Source: Micromonospora sp. NBC_00389 (GTDB lineage: Bacteria > Actinomycetota > Actinomycetes > Mycobacteriales > Micromonosporaceae). Taken from it: a stretch of DNA of 64,000 nt. Made by a program: the position numbers and the translations under genes. The stretch spans positions 7,626,001 to 7,690,000 of the forward strand of contig NZ_CP107947.1 in the NCBI RefSeq assembly GCF_036059255.1. Direction: 5' to 3'. The first letter of the stretch is position 1. Every line of letters begins with the position of its first letter. Below, piece by piece: positions 49,261 to 57,189 of this stretch. The notes under the pieces are model-generated. The model was not told where the DNA came from, did no database searches, and was given only the letters and a program-made list of their open reading frames with translations.

Positions 49261-50544
49261 TTAGCGGGGGAAGTAGTGGTCCAGGAGGCTGGTGCGGAGT
49301 TTGCCGGATGGGTCCAGGTGGGTCAGGAGGGTGGTGAAGTCGGTGTGGCGGGGGTAGCGGGCGGCCAGCGCAGTCGGGTCGGTGACGAAGACCTTGCCCC
49401 AGTGTGGGCGGAAGGCGAACGGGGCCAACCGCTCCTCCATGGCGGTCAGCACCGGTAGCACCGCGGCGGTGTCGGCGATCCAGGTGAAGTGCAGAACGAA
49501 GCTGTCCCGCTGGTGGTTCGGGCTGAGCCACAGCTCGTCCGCCGCCACCGTACGCAGCTCGCAGACCTGCAGTACCGGGGCGATCAGGTGCGCCACGTCG
49601 TCCAGGGCGGCGAGCGCGTCGGCCGCCGCCGCGCGCGGCACGTGGTACTCGGACTGGAGTTCGTCGCCGTTGCTCGGGGTGAAGCCGAGCTTGAAGTGCG
49701 GCAGCCGCTCGTGCCACGGACCCGGCACGCCGAGCTGCGGGGTGCAGTTCTCCGGCGGCATCCCGAGCACCGGGTGCCGCGGCTGGTCGGCGGCCGTGGT
49801 GCCGAGCCAGTCCGCCGGGGGCGGCGGTTGGTCGGCCAACTGCTTGCGCCACACCTCGCGCAGTCGCGGCCCCCGCCAGTCGGTGAACGCGCTCACGCTG
49901 TACGCCGAGCCGAGCGCCTCGTCCAGCGCTTCCCGGTGCAGGTCGAGCCGCACGTACTGGCGCACCTCGAAGGACGGCACCACGTCCAGGGTGACCCGGG
50001 TGACCAGGCCGAGCGCGCCGAGCCCGACCACCATGCCGGCGAACGTGTCGCCATCGGTGTCGCGGTCGACGTGCAGCAGGTCGCCGTCGGCGGTGACCAG
50101 CTCCAGGGCGGCGACCGAAGTGGCCAGGTTGCCGTGAGTCTGGCCGGAGCCGTGGGTGGCGGTGGCCACCGCGCCGGCCACCGAGATGTGTGGAAGTGAG
50201 GCGAGGTTGGCCAGGGCGTACCCCTGGGCGTGCAACTGTCGGGCGACGTCGCCGTAGCGCAGGGAGCCGGTGACGGTGACCCGCGCGCGCTCGGGGTCCA
50301 CGTCGATCACCGGGGGCAGCCCGGCCAGGGTGACCAGGTCCCCTTCGGTGTCGCCGAACCGGTTGAAGGAGTGCCCGGTGCCCACCGCCCGGATCCGGGC
50401 GCTGCCGGCGACCAGCCGGCGCAGCTCGTCGGTGGAGGTGGGTCGGTGGAAGGCCCGGGCGGCGTAGCGCACGTTGCCGGCCCAGTTGTGGCGCGGGACG
50501 CCGGCAGCGGTGGCCGGCGGGCCACCCTGTTCCGACGCGGTCAC
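49261..50544 (-). CDS. Alditol oxidase-like FAD enzyme
   Basis: 427 residues. FAD-binding PCMH-type domain with GTGHSFNRF at 55-63, where His58 corresponds to the His that binds FAD covalently in Streptomyces AldO, then the substrate domain of the D-arabinono-lactone oxidase family. It oxidises polyols such as xylitol or sorbitol with O2, giving H2O2. The GTG start overlaps the stop of the PH/DivIVA-like gene by four bases. The length matches AldO (about 420). Confidence 0.9.
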   Translation of the reverse strand: MTASEQGGPPATAAGVPRHNWAGNVRYAARAFHRPTSTDELRRLVAGSARIRAVGTGHSFNRFGDTEGDLVTLAGLPPVIDVDPERARVTVTGSLRYGDVARQLHAQGYALANLASLPHISVAGAVATATHGSGQTHGNLATSVAALELVTADGDLLHVDRDTDGDTFAGMVVGLGALGLVTRVTLDVVPSFEVRQYVRLDLHREALDEALGSAYSVSAFTDWRGPRLREVWRKQLADQPPPPADWLGTTAADQPRHPVLGMPPENCTPQLGVPGPWHERLPHFKLGFTPSNGDELQSEYHVPRAAAADALAALDDVAHLIAPVLQVCELRTVAADELWLSPNHQRDSFVLHFTWIADTAAVLPVLTAMEERLAPFAFRPHWGKVFVTDPTALAARYPRHTDFTTLLTHLDPSGKLRTSLLDHYFPR

Positions 50545-51395
50545 GTGGCGATCTCCCGATCGGTGGACGGGTGGTCGGCCAACGCGGCGACGAGGGCGTC
50601 CAGCGCCGCGTCGACCTGGAGCCGGGCGTAACCCCGCTGGGCGACCGGCAGGCCGGCCGCGGAGACCCGTTCGATCTCCGCCCGAGCCTCCTGCCGGGTC
50701 GGCACGTCCCCGGACACCAGGGCGTTCTGGCCGCGCCGGATCAACTGGTCGACCTGGTCCATCCGGTAGCCCCGCAGGCTCGCGGTGAGGTCCGGGTCGG
50801 CGAAGGCGGCGCGGCGCAGCGCTGGCAGGTCCACGAACCGGTCGCCGGCGTACTGGCTGAGCGCGGCGGACACCTGCTCCGGCTGCTCCCGGACCTGGTC
50901 GAGGACGAGCAGCTCGACAGCGGGCCGGCCGTCGAGCGGATGGCGGGCGGTCACCGGTGGCCCCAGCGTCACACCCGGCGCGGGCACCAGCAGCAGTCGC
51001 GGCGGCTCCGGACGGCCGTCCCGCCGGGGCGGCTCGTCGAGGACCAGCGCGTCGACCTCGGCCCACCGGATCGTCCGTCGCAGGCCCGGCCGCCGGATGG
51101 TCAGCCCGTCCGCGCCGATCCCGAACCGGAACGGCCGCAGCGCGCTACCCAGCGCCACGACGCCGAGCACGACGGCCCCCACCGCGACGATCGTCCGTAG
51201 CAGGGCGCCTTCGTGGGGCAGGGCCAGCAACACCACCCCACCAAGTACGCAGGCCAGGGCGAGCACCCGGGCTCCCCGACTCCGGCGCAGTTCCACGCTC
51301 GGACCCCCGTTCATGACCGTGGCGTCGGTCCCAGCATCCTCTGACAGACCGGGCTCCACGGATACCGGACGATCGGGCACGGTTGTTCTCGCCAT
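50541..51395 (-). CDS. Membrane protein with PH-like domain and DivIVA-like repeats
   Basis: 284 residues. Two membrane helices (VLALACVLGGVVLLALP, IVAVGAVVLGVVALGS) are followed by a PH-like strand-rich domain (FGIGADGLTIRRPGLRRTIRWA). Two DivIVA-type motifs end the protein (LRGYRMDQVDQLI and QRGYARLQVDAALDAL). DivIVA motifs target proteins to curved membranes and poles. It is coupled to the alditol oxidase by a GTGA overlap. The function is unknown. Confidence 0.75.
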   Translation of the reverse strand: MARTTVPDRPVSVEPGLSEDAGTDATVMNGGPSVELRRSRGARVLALACVLGGVVLLALPHEGALLRTIVAVGAVVLGVVALGSALRPFRFGIGADGLTIRRPGLRRTIRWAEVDALVLDEPPRRDGRPEPPRLLLVPAPGVTLGPPVTARHPLDGRPAVELLVLDQVREQPEQVSAALSQYAGDRFVDLPALRRAAFADPDLTASLRGYRMDQVDQLIRRGQNALVSGDVPTRQEARAEIERVSAAGLPVAQRGYARLQVDAALDALVAALADHPSTDREIAT

Positions 51396-51415
51396 CGTCG
51401 GGGAACCCTACGCCC

Positions 51416-51853
51416 ATGAGCACTTACCGTGATCCGGCCCCGCGGGGCGACGTCTTCCCTTCCGAAGAGGAGTTGGACCCGACCGGCAGTGGGGTCGAGC
51501 CGGCCAGCGCGCCCACGGTCGGCGCGTTGCCGGGCCATCCGGCGCCAACGCCCGGTCCCCGACCCACACCGGCACCCGCGCCGGCCCCGACGCCGGTGCC
51601 GGCACCCGGACCGCCGCCGCGTGCCCCCGGCGCCGGGGCGCAGTCGATCGTGACCCGGCACCTGGACGGCTCGGTGGAGGTGGTCACCGACCTTGACGGC
51701 GACGGCGTCGCCGACATCGTGCAGGTCGACCTCAATGGAGACGGGACAACCGACGTCACCTATGTGGACAGTGATCGCGACGGCCGGCTGGACACCGTGC
51801 TGCGCGACCCGGGCCTGGTCGGGACGGGCGGCGGGGCGCACCGGGCGGCGTGA
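51416..51853 (+). CDS. Small Pro-rich protein with three Asp-rich calcium-binding-like repeats
   Basis: 145 residues. An N-terminal part rich in Pro and Ala (about 30-85) is followed by three short repeats of the pattern DxDxDG: DLDGDGVADIV, DLNGDGTTDVT and DSDRDGRLDTV (about 99-136). These match EF-hand/dockerin/thrombospondin-type calcium loops. There is no signal peptide, so a surface role is unproven. The gene starts only 20 bases from the divergent membrane protein start. Confidence 0.72.
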   Translation: MSTYRDPAPRGDVFPSEEELDPTGSGVEPASAPTVGALPGHPAPTPGPRPTPAPAPAPTPVPAPGPPPRAPGAGAQSIVTRHLDGSVEVVTDLDGDGVADIVQVDLNGDGTTDVTYVDSDRDGRLDTVLRDPGLVGTGGGAHRAA

Positions 51854-51887
51854 GACCGCGTTCCGCGAGCGCGCCCGGCCGCCGGGC

Positions 51888-52817
51888 TCAGAGCTTCGCC
51901 ATCACCTCGCTGGCGACCAGCTCGAGGTGTTCCAGATCGGTGAGGTCCAGCACCTGGAGGTAGATCCGCTGGCTGCCGATGTCCGCGTACCGCCCGATGG
52001 TGTCGAGGACCTCGGCGGGCGTACCGGCCAGGCCGTTGGCCCGCAGTTCGTCCGGGTCGCGGCCGATGGCGGCGGCCCGGCGGGCCACCTCGGCGTCGTC
52101 GCGCCCGCAGCAGAGCACCAGGGCGTTGGACCAGACCAACTCGGCCGGGTCCCGGCCGATCTCGGTGCAGGCCGCCCGGACCCGGTCGAACTGGGCCGTC
52201 GTGTCCGCCGGTGAGGCGAACGGCAGGTTGAACTCGTCGGCGTAGCGGGCGGCCAGCCGCGGGGTGCGCCTCGGGCCCATCCCGCCGAGCAGGATCGGCG
52301 GGCGGGGCTGCTGCACCGGCTTGGGCAGGGCGGGCGAGTCACTGATCGGGTAGTACCGGCCGGCGTGGTCGAACCGCTCCCCCGCCGGGGTGGCCCAGAG
52401 CCCGGTGATGACCTCGAGCTGCTCCTCCAGCCGGTCGAACCGCTCGCCGAGGGGCGGGAACGGAATGCCGTACGCGGTGTGCTCGTCGGCGTACCAGCCG
52501 GTGCCGATGCCCAGCTCCACCCGGCCGCCGCTCATCTGGTCGACCTGCGCCACGGTGATCGCCAGCGGGCCGGGCAGCCGGAAGGTGGCGGCGGTCATCA
52601 GGGTGCCGAGCCTGATCCGGCTGGTGTCCCGAGCGAGCCCGGCCAGCGTGGTCCACGCGTCGGTGGGGCCCGGTTCGCCGGTCACCGCCCCCATCATGAG
52701 GTAGTGGTCGGACCGGAAGAACGCACCGTAACCGGCGTCCTCGGCGCAGCGGGCCACGGCGAGCACCTGGTCGTAGCTGGCACCCTGCTGAGGTTCGGTG
52801 AAGATCCGCAGTTCCAT
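51888..52817 (-). CDS. LLM-class F420-dependent oxidoreductase
   Basis: 309 residues of the luciferase-like monooxygenase TIM-barrel: opening MELRIFTEPQQGASYDQVL, FRSDHYLMMG, and the GVGTGWY-type loop read here as GIGTGWYADE. In actinomycetes this subgroup uses cofactor F420; the substrate is unknown. It is divergent from the ArsR pair with 99 bases between. Confidence 0.9.
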   Translation of the reverse strand: MELRIFTEPQQGASYDQVLAVARCAEDAGYGAFFRSDHYLMMGAVTGEPGPTDAWTTLAGLARDTSRIRLGTLMTAATFRLPGPLAITVAQVDQMSGGRVELGIGTGWYADEHTAYGIPFPPLGERFDRLEEQLEVITGLWATPAGERFDHAGRYYPISDSPALPKPVQQPRPPILLGGMGPRRTPRLAARYADEFNLPFASPADTTAQFDRVRAACTEIGRDPAELVWSNALVLCCGRDDAEVARRAAAIGRDPDELRANGLAGTPAEVLDTIGRYADIGSQRIYLQVLDLTDLEHLELVASEVMAKL

Positions 52818-52873
52818 GATCCGAGCATAGGGACCGGGCTTCGGTGCCGCTCCGGGACGGCAAGCACACCCTC

Positions 52874-52910
52874 ATATGCCTTGACAGTCATATGCCCAGA
52901 GAGGCATATT
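52874..52910 (+). promoter_or_regulatory. ArsR promoter-operator with ATATGCC repeats
   Basis: ATATGCC occurs at 52874 and 52890 and its inverse GGCATAT at 52903, giving a 7-6-7 palindrome (52890-52909). TTGACA (52881-52886) and CATATT (52905-52910), 18 bases apart, form a promoter overlapping the palindrome. The GTG is six bases after the -10, so translation is probably leaderless and the ArsR protein probably represses itself here. Confidence 0.75.
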
Positions 52911-52916
52911 CGGTCC

Positions 52917-53228
52917 GTGACCCTCGACGCGTTCACGATCCTCGCCGAGCCCACCCGGCGCCGGATCCTCGACCAGCTCCGCGACGCCGAGCACAGCGTC
53001 GGCCAACTGGTGGACAGCCTGGGGGTCAGCCAGCCGGCCGTCTCCAAACACCTGCGGGTGCTCCGCGAGGCCGGCTTCGTCTCCTGCCGGATCGCCGCCC
53101 GGCAGCGGATCTACCGCCTCGACCCGGGCCCGCTGCGGGCGGTCGACGGGTGGCTGGACCCGTACCGCCGGCTGTGGAACCGGCATCTGGACGCCCTGGA
53201 ACGGCATCTCGACAGTCAGGAGCAGTGA
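52917..53228 (+). CDS. ArsR-family winged-helix repressor
   Basis: 103 residues: LDAFTILAEPTRRRILDQL and the recognition helix VSQPAVSKHLRVL, typical of the ArsR group that pairs with AHSA1 proteins. No metal-binding Cys set is seen, so it is not a metal sensor. The stop is directly followed by the ATG of the AHSA1 gene. The operator upstream suggests autoregulation. Confidence 0.9.
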   Translation: MTLDAFTILAEPTRRRILDQLRDAEHSVGQLVDSLGVSQPAVSKHLRVLREAGFVSCRIAARQRIYRLDPGPLRAVDGWLDPYRRLWNRHLDALERHLDSQEQ

Positions 53229-53759
53229 ATGGACCGCGACGCGTTCCGCCCCAGCCCACCCACCGAGGTGCGCGCCGAGCCCGCCGACGGCGGCGCCACC
53301 CTGGTCTTCGTCCGCGACCTTCGGCATCCGCCGGCCACCGTCTGGGCGGCGCTGACCGATCCGGCCCGGCTCGCCGAGTGGGCACCTTTCCTCGCCGACC
53401 GGGACCTCGGCTCCCCCGGTTCCGCCGTGCTCACCCTGATCGACGGCGAGACCACCACGCCGACCACGGCGACGGTACGCCGGGCCGAGCCGCCGCACCT
53501 GCTGGAGTACACCTGGGGCGACGACCTGCTGCGCTGGGAGCTGAGCCCGCTGGGCACCGGCACCCGACTCACCCTGCGGCACACGGTCGCCGACCCGGGC
53601 ATGCTGCCGATGGTCGCGGCCGGCTGGCACCTCTGCCTCGACGTGGCCGACCGGCTGCTCGACGGCGACCCGGTCGGCCCGATCCGGGGTGCCGAGGCCA
53701 AGGACTTCGGCTGGCCCGAGCTGCGCGACGCGTACGCCGAACGACTCGACCAGGGCTGA
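53229..53759 (+). CDS. AHSA1/SRPBCC family protein
   Basis: 176 residues with the Aha1-like START fold (ATLVFVRDLRHPPATVWAAL, PARLAEWAPFL, YTWGDDLLRWELSP). ArsR-AHSA1 pairs are widespread; a hydrophobic ligand is presumed but not known. Zero bases separate it from the ArsR stop, so it is co-translated and under the same operator. Confidence 0.88.
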   Translation: MDRDAFRPSPPTEVRAEPADGGATLVFVRDLRHPPATVWAALTDPARLAEWAPFLADRDLGSPGSAVLTLIDGETTTPTTATVRRAEPPHLLEYTWGDDLLRWELSPLGTGTRLTLRHTVADPGMLPMVAAGWHLCLDVADRLLDGDPVGPIRGAEAKDFGWPELRDAYAERLDQG

Positions 53760-53780
53760 GCCGCCGGGCCGGCGGCCCGG

Positions 53781-54812
53781 TCAGACGTACGGCCGGGTGG
53801 CGTACGCGGTCCGGAGCGCGGCCAACCCGGCCGCTTTCGGCGACAGGGTGCCGGAGTTGAAGTAGTTGGTCCGGGCGATCCGTGGCCCACGCTCGGCGTT
53901 GAGCTTGGCTATGGCCGCCGGGACGGTGGCGATCCAGGCGGGTTGGTTCGGGATCTCGGCCGAGCGCACCCCCCACTCCGCGATGATCACGGGCCGGGAC
54001 AGCGCCACCGGGCCGAGGTCCGCCACCGCCCAGTCCTTCGTGCGGCGAAACCGGGACAGCGCGGTGTCGTTGGCGTTGGTGGCGTAGGCATTCCATTGAA
54101 GGAAGTCAAGCCGGGACATCAGCGACTCCGGGTGGGTGCGCTGGAAGCAGGCCCGGTCGAAGCCGCCGAGACCAATCGAGAACGTCGTGCCGGCGGGCAG
54201 CGTCCGCGCCTTGAACCAGGTGAGGATGTAGTTCATCGCCTGCACCGCCCGCGCGTCCGACTCGGCCCAGGTGTACGCCTTGCCGTCCTCGGTGGTGCCG
54301 AACTCGTGGTCGGTGTCCAGCTCCGAGGCGAGCTGGATGTTCACCGCGAACCCGAGCGTGCGGTACTGCGCCAGGGCGCGGTGGAACAACCCGTCGCACT
54401 GGCCGTTGATCACCTGGCTGTATCCGTACGCCCTCGGCCAGGCGGTGCCGGGGCGCTGTTGGATGGTCATCGACGGCGCCGGGACGGTGTAGTTGGTGCC
54501 GTCGACGGTGAAGCTCTGCGGCCCGTTGTTCGGGGCGCCGTAGTGCTTCAACTCGAGGACCATGTTCATCTGCACCCCGGCCTTGCCCAGATTGATCAGC
54601 CAGGGCCGGTTGTAGCCGGGGAAGATGTACCCGTCGGCGAAGCTGCGGTACTGGGTGAGCGAGCGGAAGTTGCCGCCGGCGATGTCGGCGGTCGGGTCGG
54701 CGCCTCCGGAGAGGTAGTAGCCGCCGAGCACCGGCTGGCTCATGGCGTAGTCGGCGGTGGCGGTGGCGGTGTTTCCGGCGACGTCACGGACCTGAACGGT
54801 GACCCGGGGCAT
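53781..54812 (-). CDS. GH26/GH5-like glycosidase-fold protein, phage minor-tail type
   Basis: 343 residues. Residues 1-23 (VTVQVRDVAGNTATATADY) look like the last strand of an Ig-like domain; the rest is a TIM-barrel with Glu in QLASELDTDHEF (near 163) and IIAEWGV (near 278), the positions of acid and nucleophile in clan GH-A. No signal peptide. In actinobacteriophages such proteins are minor tail or receptor-binding components. The start overlaps the stop of the upstream Ig-like ORF. Confidence 0.7.
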   Translation of the reverse strand: MPRVTVQVRDVAGNTATATADYAMSQPVLGGYYLSGGADPTADIAGGNFRSLTQYRSFADGYIFPGYNRPWLINLGKAGVQMNMVLELKHYGAPNNGPQSFTVDGTNYTVPAPSMTIQQRPGTAWPRAYGYSQVINGQCDGLFHRALAQYRTLGFAVNIQLASELDTDHEFGTTEDGKAYTWAESDARAVQAMNYILTWFKARTLPAGTTFSIGLGGFDRACFQRTHPESLMSRLDFLQWNAYATNANDTALSRFRRTKDWAVADLGPVALSRPVIIAEWGVRSAEIPNQPAWIATVPAAIAKLNAERGPRIARTNYFNSGTLSPKAAGLAALRTAYATRPYV

Positions 54813-55081
54813 CACGCCACCGCCCGGTACACGGCCACCGCGCCGTTGTCGGAAACCCGGGTCCAGGTGCGCCCGGAGTTGTCGGTGACGGTCAGGGAGA
54901 GCGGGTCGATGACTGCGGTGACCTTGACGGGGGCGCTGCTGTTGCCCTGCGCGTCGGTGACCACGATGGTGACGGTCAGCGGTTTGGTGTCGGCGTCGGA
55001 GTAGGTGACGGTCAGCAGCATCTGCTCGCCCGGTGCGTACACGGGTGCGTTCAGGGCTGCGATCGCGGTGGGAGCGGCCAT
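54812..55081 (-). CDS. Small Ig-like protein, phage-tail-like
   Basis: 89 residues with AGAAGG seven bases before the ATG. A beta-sandwich pattern (VTYSDADTKPLTVTIVVTD, then SSAPVKVTAVIDP) ends in SDNGAVAVYRAVA. No signal peptide. Its stop TGA shares a base with the next ATG, so the two ORFs act as a unit or are a split gene. The compositional type and the next gene suggest phage-tail origin. Confidence 0.6.
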   Translation of the reverse strand: MAAPTAIAALNAPVYAPGEQMLLTVTYSDADTKPLTVTIVVTDAQGNSSAPVKVTAVIDPLSLTVTDNSGRTWTRVSDNGAVAVYRAVA

Positions 55082-55549
55082 GTCGGGCCTTCTCTCTGGT
55101 TCGGTCGCCGGCCGGAGTGCGGATGAGCGACGCCGGACCGGGCGGGGTCCTCAGTGCGAAGAGGCCGGCGGGGGCACGGGCGCGGTGGCGCAACCGGTGG
55201 GCGGCGGCACGCGGCTGCCGGCGGGTGATGACGTCCTTGTCCCGGTGGGCGGTGTCACCGCTGCGGGCGCCCGGAGCGGCGTGGACGGCAGCCACGGGTG
55301 GGCCGTACGCGTGGTCGGGCCGGCGGCTGCGCCGTGTCCGCCGCGGCGACGGGGCCGGGCTGGGTGAGGGCGGCGCCGGCGTGGACGGTGCTGTCCCACC
55401 GGGCCGGAGGACTGGGATGTGGCCCGCCATCCGTTCGCCTCTCCACCTGCCCCAACAGTGCTCTACCAGGGGCTTTACCGTCTTGTCCGGTTTTCGACAC
55501 CGCCCTCGTACCCCGTGGACGGGTCCCGGGCCGGCCGGGTGTGTCAGCT
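55082..55549. other. Intergenic stretch without a supported gene
   Basis: About 468 bases between the Ig-like ORF start and the end of the PduX-like gene. Open frames in both strands are Arg/Pro/Gly-rich and have no ribosome site. A slightly AT-richer part around 55450-55500 (GCTTTACCGTCTTGTCCGG) could hold a promoter for the minus-strand pair. I see no repeat or RNA here. Confidence 0.4.
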
Positions 55550-56485
55550 CTACCCGGCGAGTTCACCGGTGCCGAGCGACCGGTGCACGGTCACCGTGCC
55601 GGGCAGCGCGACGCACGCCGCGCGCACGTGGTCGATCTTCGCGGCGCGTTCCGGGTCGTCCCGGTCGAGCAGGACGCCGAGGGCGGTGCCGCTGTGCGCG
55701 ATGACCAGGCCGTAGCCGTCCACCTCGCGGCAGAGCCGGTGCAGCACGTCGAAGTGCCGGCGCGGGCGCAGTTTGCCGTTCAGCACGGCGCTGCGGGTGG
55801 TGACCTCGCCAACGGCAGGAAGGTCGCCGGCGCGTACGGCCGCGGTGAGCGCGGCCAGCAGCCGCGCGTACTCCCGCTTGTCGGCCTCGTCGAACGGCTT
55901 GGGGATGCGGTTGAAGCGGATGGTGTCCACCGCGCCGCCCTCGTCGTGCGCCACCACGGTGAGCGGGGGCAGCACGCCGATCCGTTCCCGCAGCCGCACC
56001 TCCCGGTGATGGAAGGCGACGATCCCGTCGTACATCACACCGTCGGAGGGCTCGATCCGGCGCAGCAGCGACTCGATGGTGCGCTCGCTCAACGTCCTGC
56101 CGAACGCGTCGCCGACCGCTCGAGCGGTGGCCACCAGGTCCGCCGACGAACTGGCGTAGCCCTTCCCCTCGGCCAACCCGCCGCCCAGCTCCAGCACCCC
56201 ACCGCCGGGAAGGCCGAACAGGTCCATCATCGTGGCGGCCAGCCGGGCCGACTTCCGCTTGTGTTGCGGGAAGACCCGGATCCGGGCCAGCTCGCTGGAC
56301 GGCCAGAAGGTGGCGGTCGCCCACTGCGCCATCGGGAACGTCACCAGGAAATCCCGGTCGGCGTCGGGTAGCACGCCCTGCAACAGCTCACCGAAGGTGC
56401 CGAACGCGGTGCCGACGCCGAGTCGGCCGGTGGCCGCCGGCAGCACATCCGGGTCGGCCGTGCACGCCACCTCGCCCGGTCTCAC
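55550..56485 (-). CDS. GHMP kinase, PduX (L-threonine kinase)-like
   Basis: 311 residues. GHMP-kinase ATP motif GLAEGKGYASSSADLVA near 104-120 and the opening GTFGELLQGVLP match PduX, which phosphorylates L-threonine for the cobalamin side chain. The GTG follows GGGGGAG. No other cobalamin gene or cobalamin riboswitch is near, so the role is inferred from the fold only. A related GHMP small-molecule kinase is possible. Confidence 0.75.
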   Translation of the reverse strand: MRPGEVACTADPDVLPAATGRLGVGTAFGTFGELLQGVLPDADRDFLVTFPMAQWATATFWPSSELARIRVFPQHKRKSARLAATMMDLFGLPGGGVLELGGGLAEGKGYASSSADLVATARAVGDAFGRTLSERTIESLLRRIEPSDGVMYDGIVAFHHREVRLRERIGVLPPLTVVAHDEGGAVDTIRFNRIPKPFDEADKREYARLLAALTAAVRAGDLPAVGEVTTRSAVLNGKLRPRRHFDVLHRLCREVDGYGLVIAHSGTALGVLLDRDDPERAAKIDHVRAACVALPGTVTVHRSLGTGELAG

Positions 56486-56609
56486 GATCAGACTCCCCCG
56501 TTGCGTCGGTTGCCGCCGGTCACGTTACGTCGCTGCTACCGATGCCGGGCGCGGCTGACCAGACTAACGTTCCAGCAGTCAACATCATCTTTGGGAAGCA
56601 GCTTCTGAC

Positions 56610-57179
56610 GTGCGAAAACTGACCTACTACATCGCCACCAGCCTGGACGGCTTCATCGCCGGGCCGGACGGGGAGTTCGACTTCTTCGCGTTCGAGGGAG
56701 ATCTGGCGGCCGCCATCCTGGCCGACTACCCCGAGACCATGCCAACCCACGCGCGGGAGCCGCTGGGGATCGCCACAGCGGCGAACAACAGGTTCGACAC
56801 CGTCCTGATGGGCCGCGCGACCTACGAACCGGGCCTGGCCATCGGCGTCACGAGCCCGTACGGCCACCTGCGGCAGTACGTGTTCTCCCGGACGCTGGAG
56901 CAGCGTGATGCGGCGGTGGAGATCGTCGCCGGCGAGCCGGCGGAGTTCGTCCGCGAGCTCAAGCACCTGGACGGGATGGGCATCTGGCTCTGCGGCGGCG
57001 CGACGCTCGCCGGCCAACTGGTCGATGAGATCGACGAGCTGATCATCAAGCGTTACCCCGTGGTCCTCGGCTCCGGCATTCCCCTGTTCCGGGCGCCCTT
57101 CGCCGTGACGGGCTTCGCGCTGGCCGACACCCGGGTGTTCAACACCGGCGCGACCATTTCCACCTATGTCAAGCACTGA
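56610..57179 (+). CDS. Dihydrofolate reductase-fold (RibD C-terminal type) protein
   Basis: 189 residues from GTG: KLTYYIATSLDGFIAGPDGE at the start and GIWLCGGATLAGQL near 130, typical of the NADPH-binding DHFR-like family of reductases. The substrate is unknown. It precedes the GNAT gene by ten bases in the same direction. Confidence 0.88.
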   Translation: MRKLTYYIATSLDGFIAGPDGEFDFFAFEGDLAAAILADYPETMPTHAREPLGIATAANNRFDTVLMGRATYEPGLAIGVTSPYGHLRQYVFSRTLEQRDAAVEIVAGEPAEFVRELKHLDGMGIWLCGGATLAGQLVDEIDELIIKRYPVVLGSGIPLFRAPFAVTGFALADTRVFNTGATISTYVKH

Positions 57180-57189
57180 AAGAGGGCCG

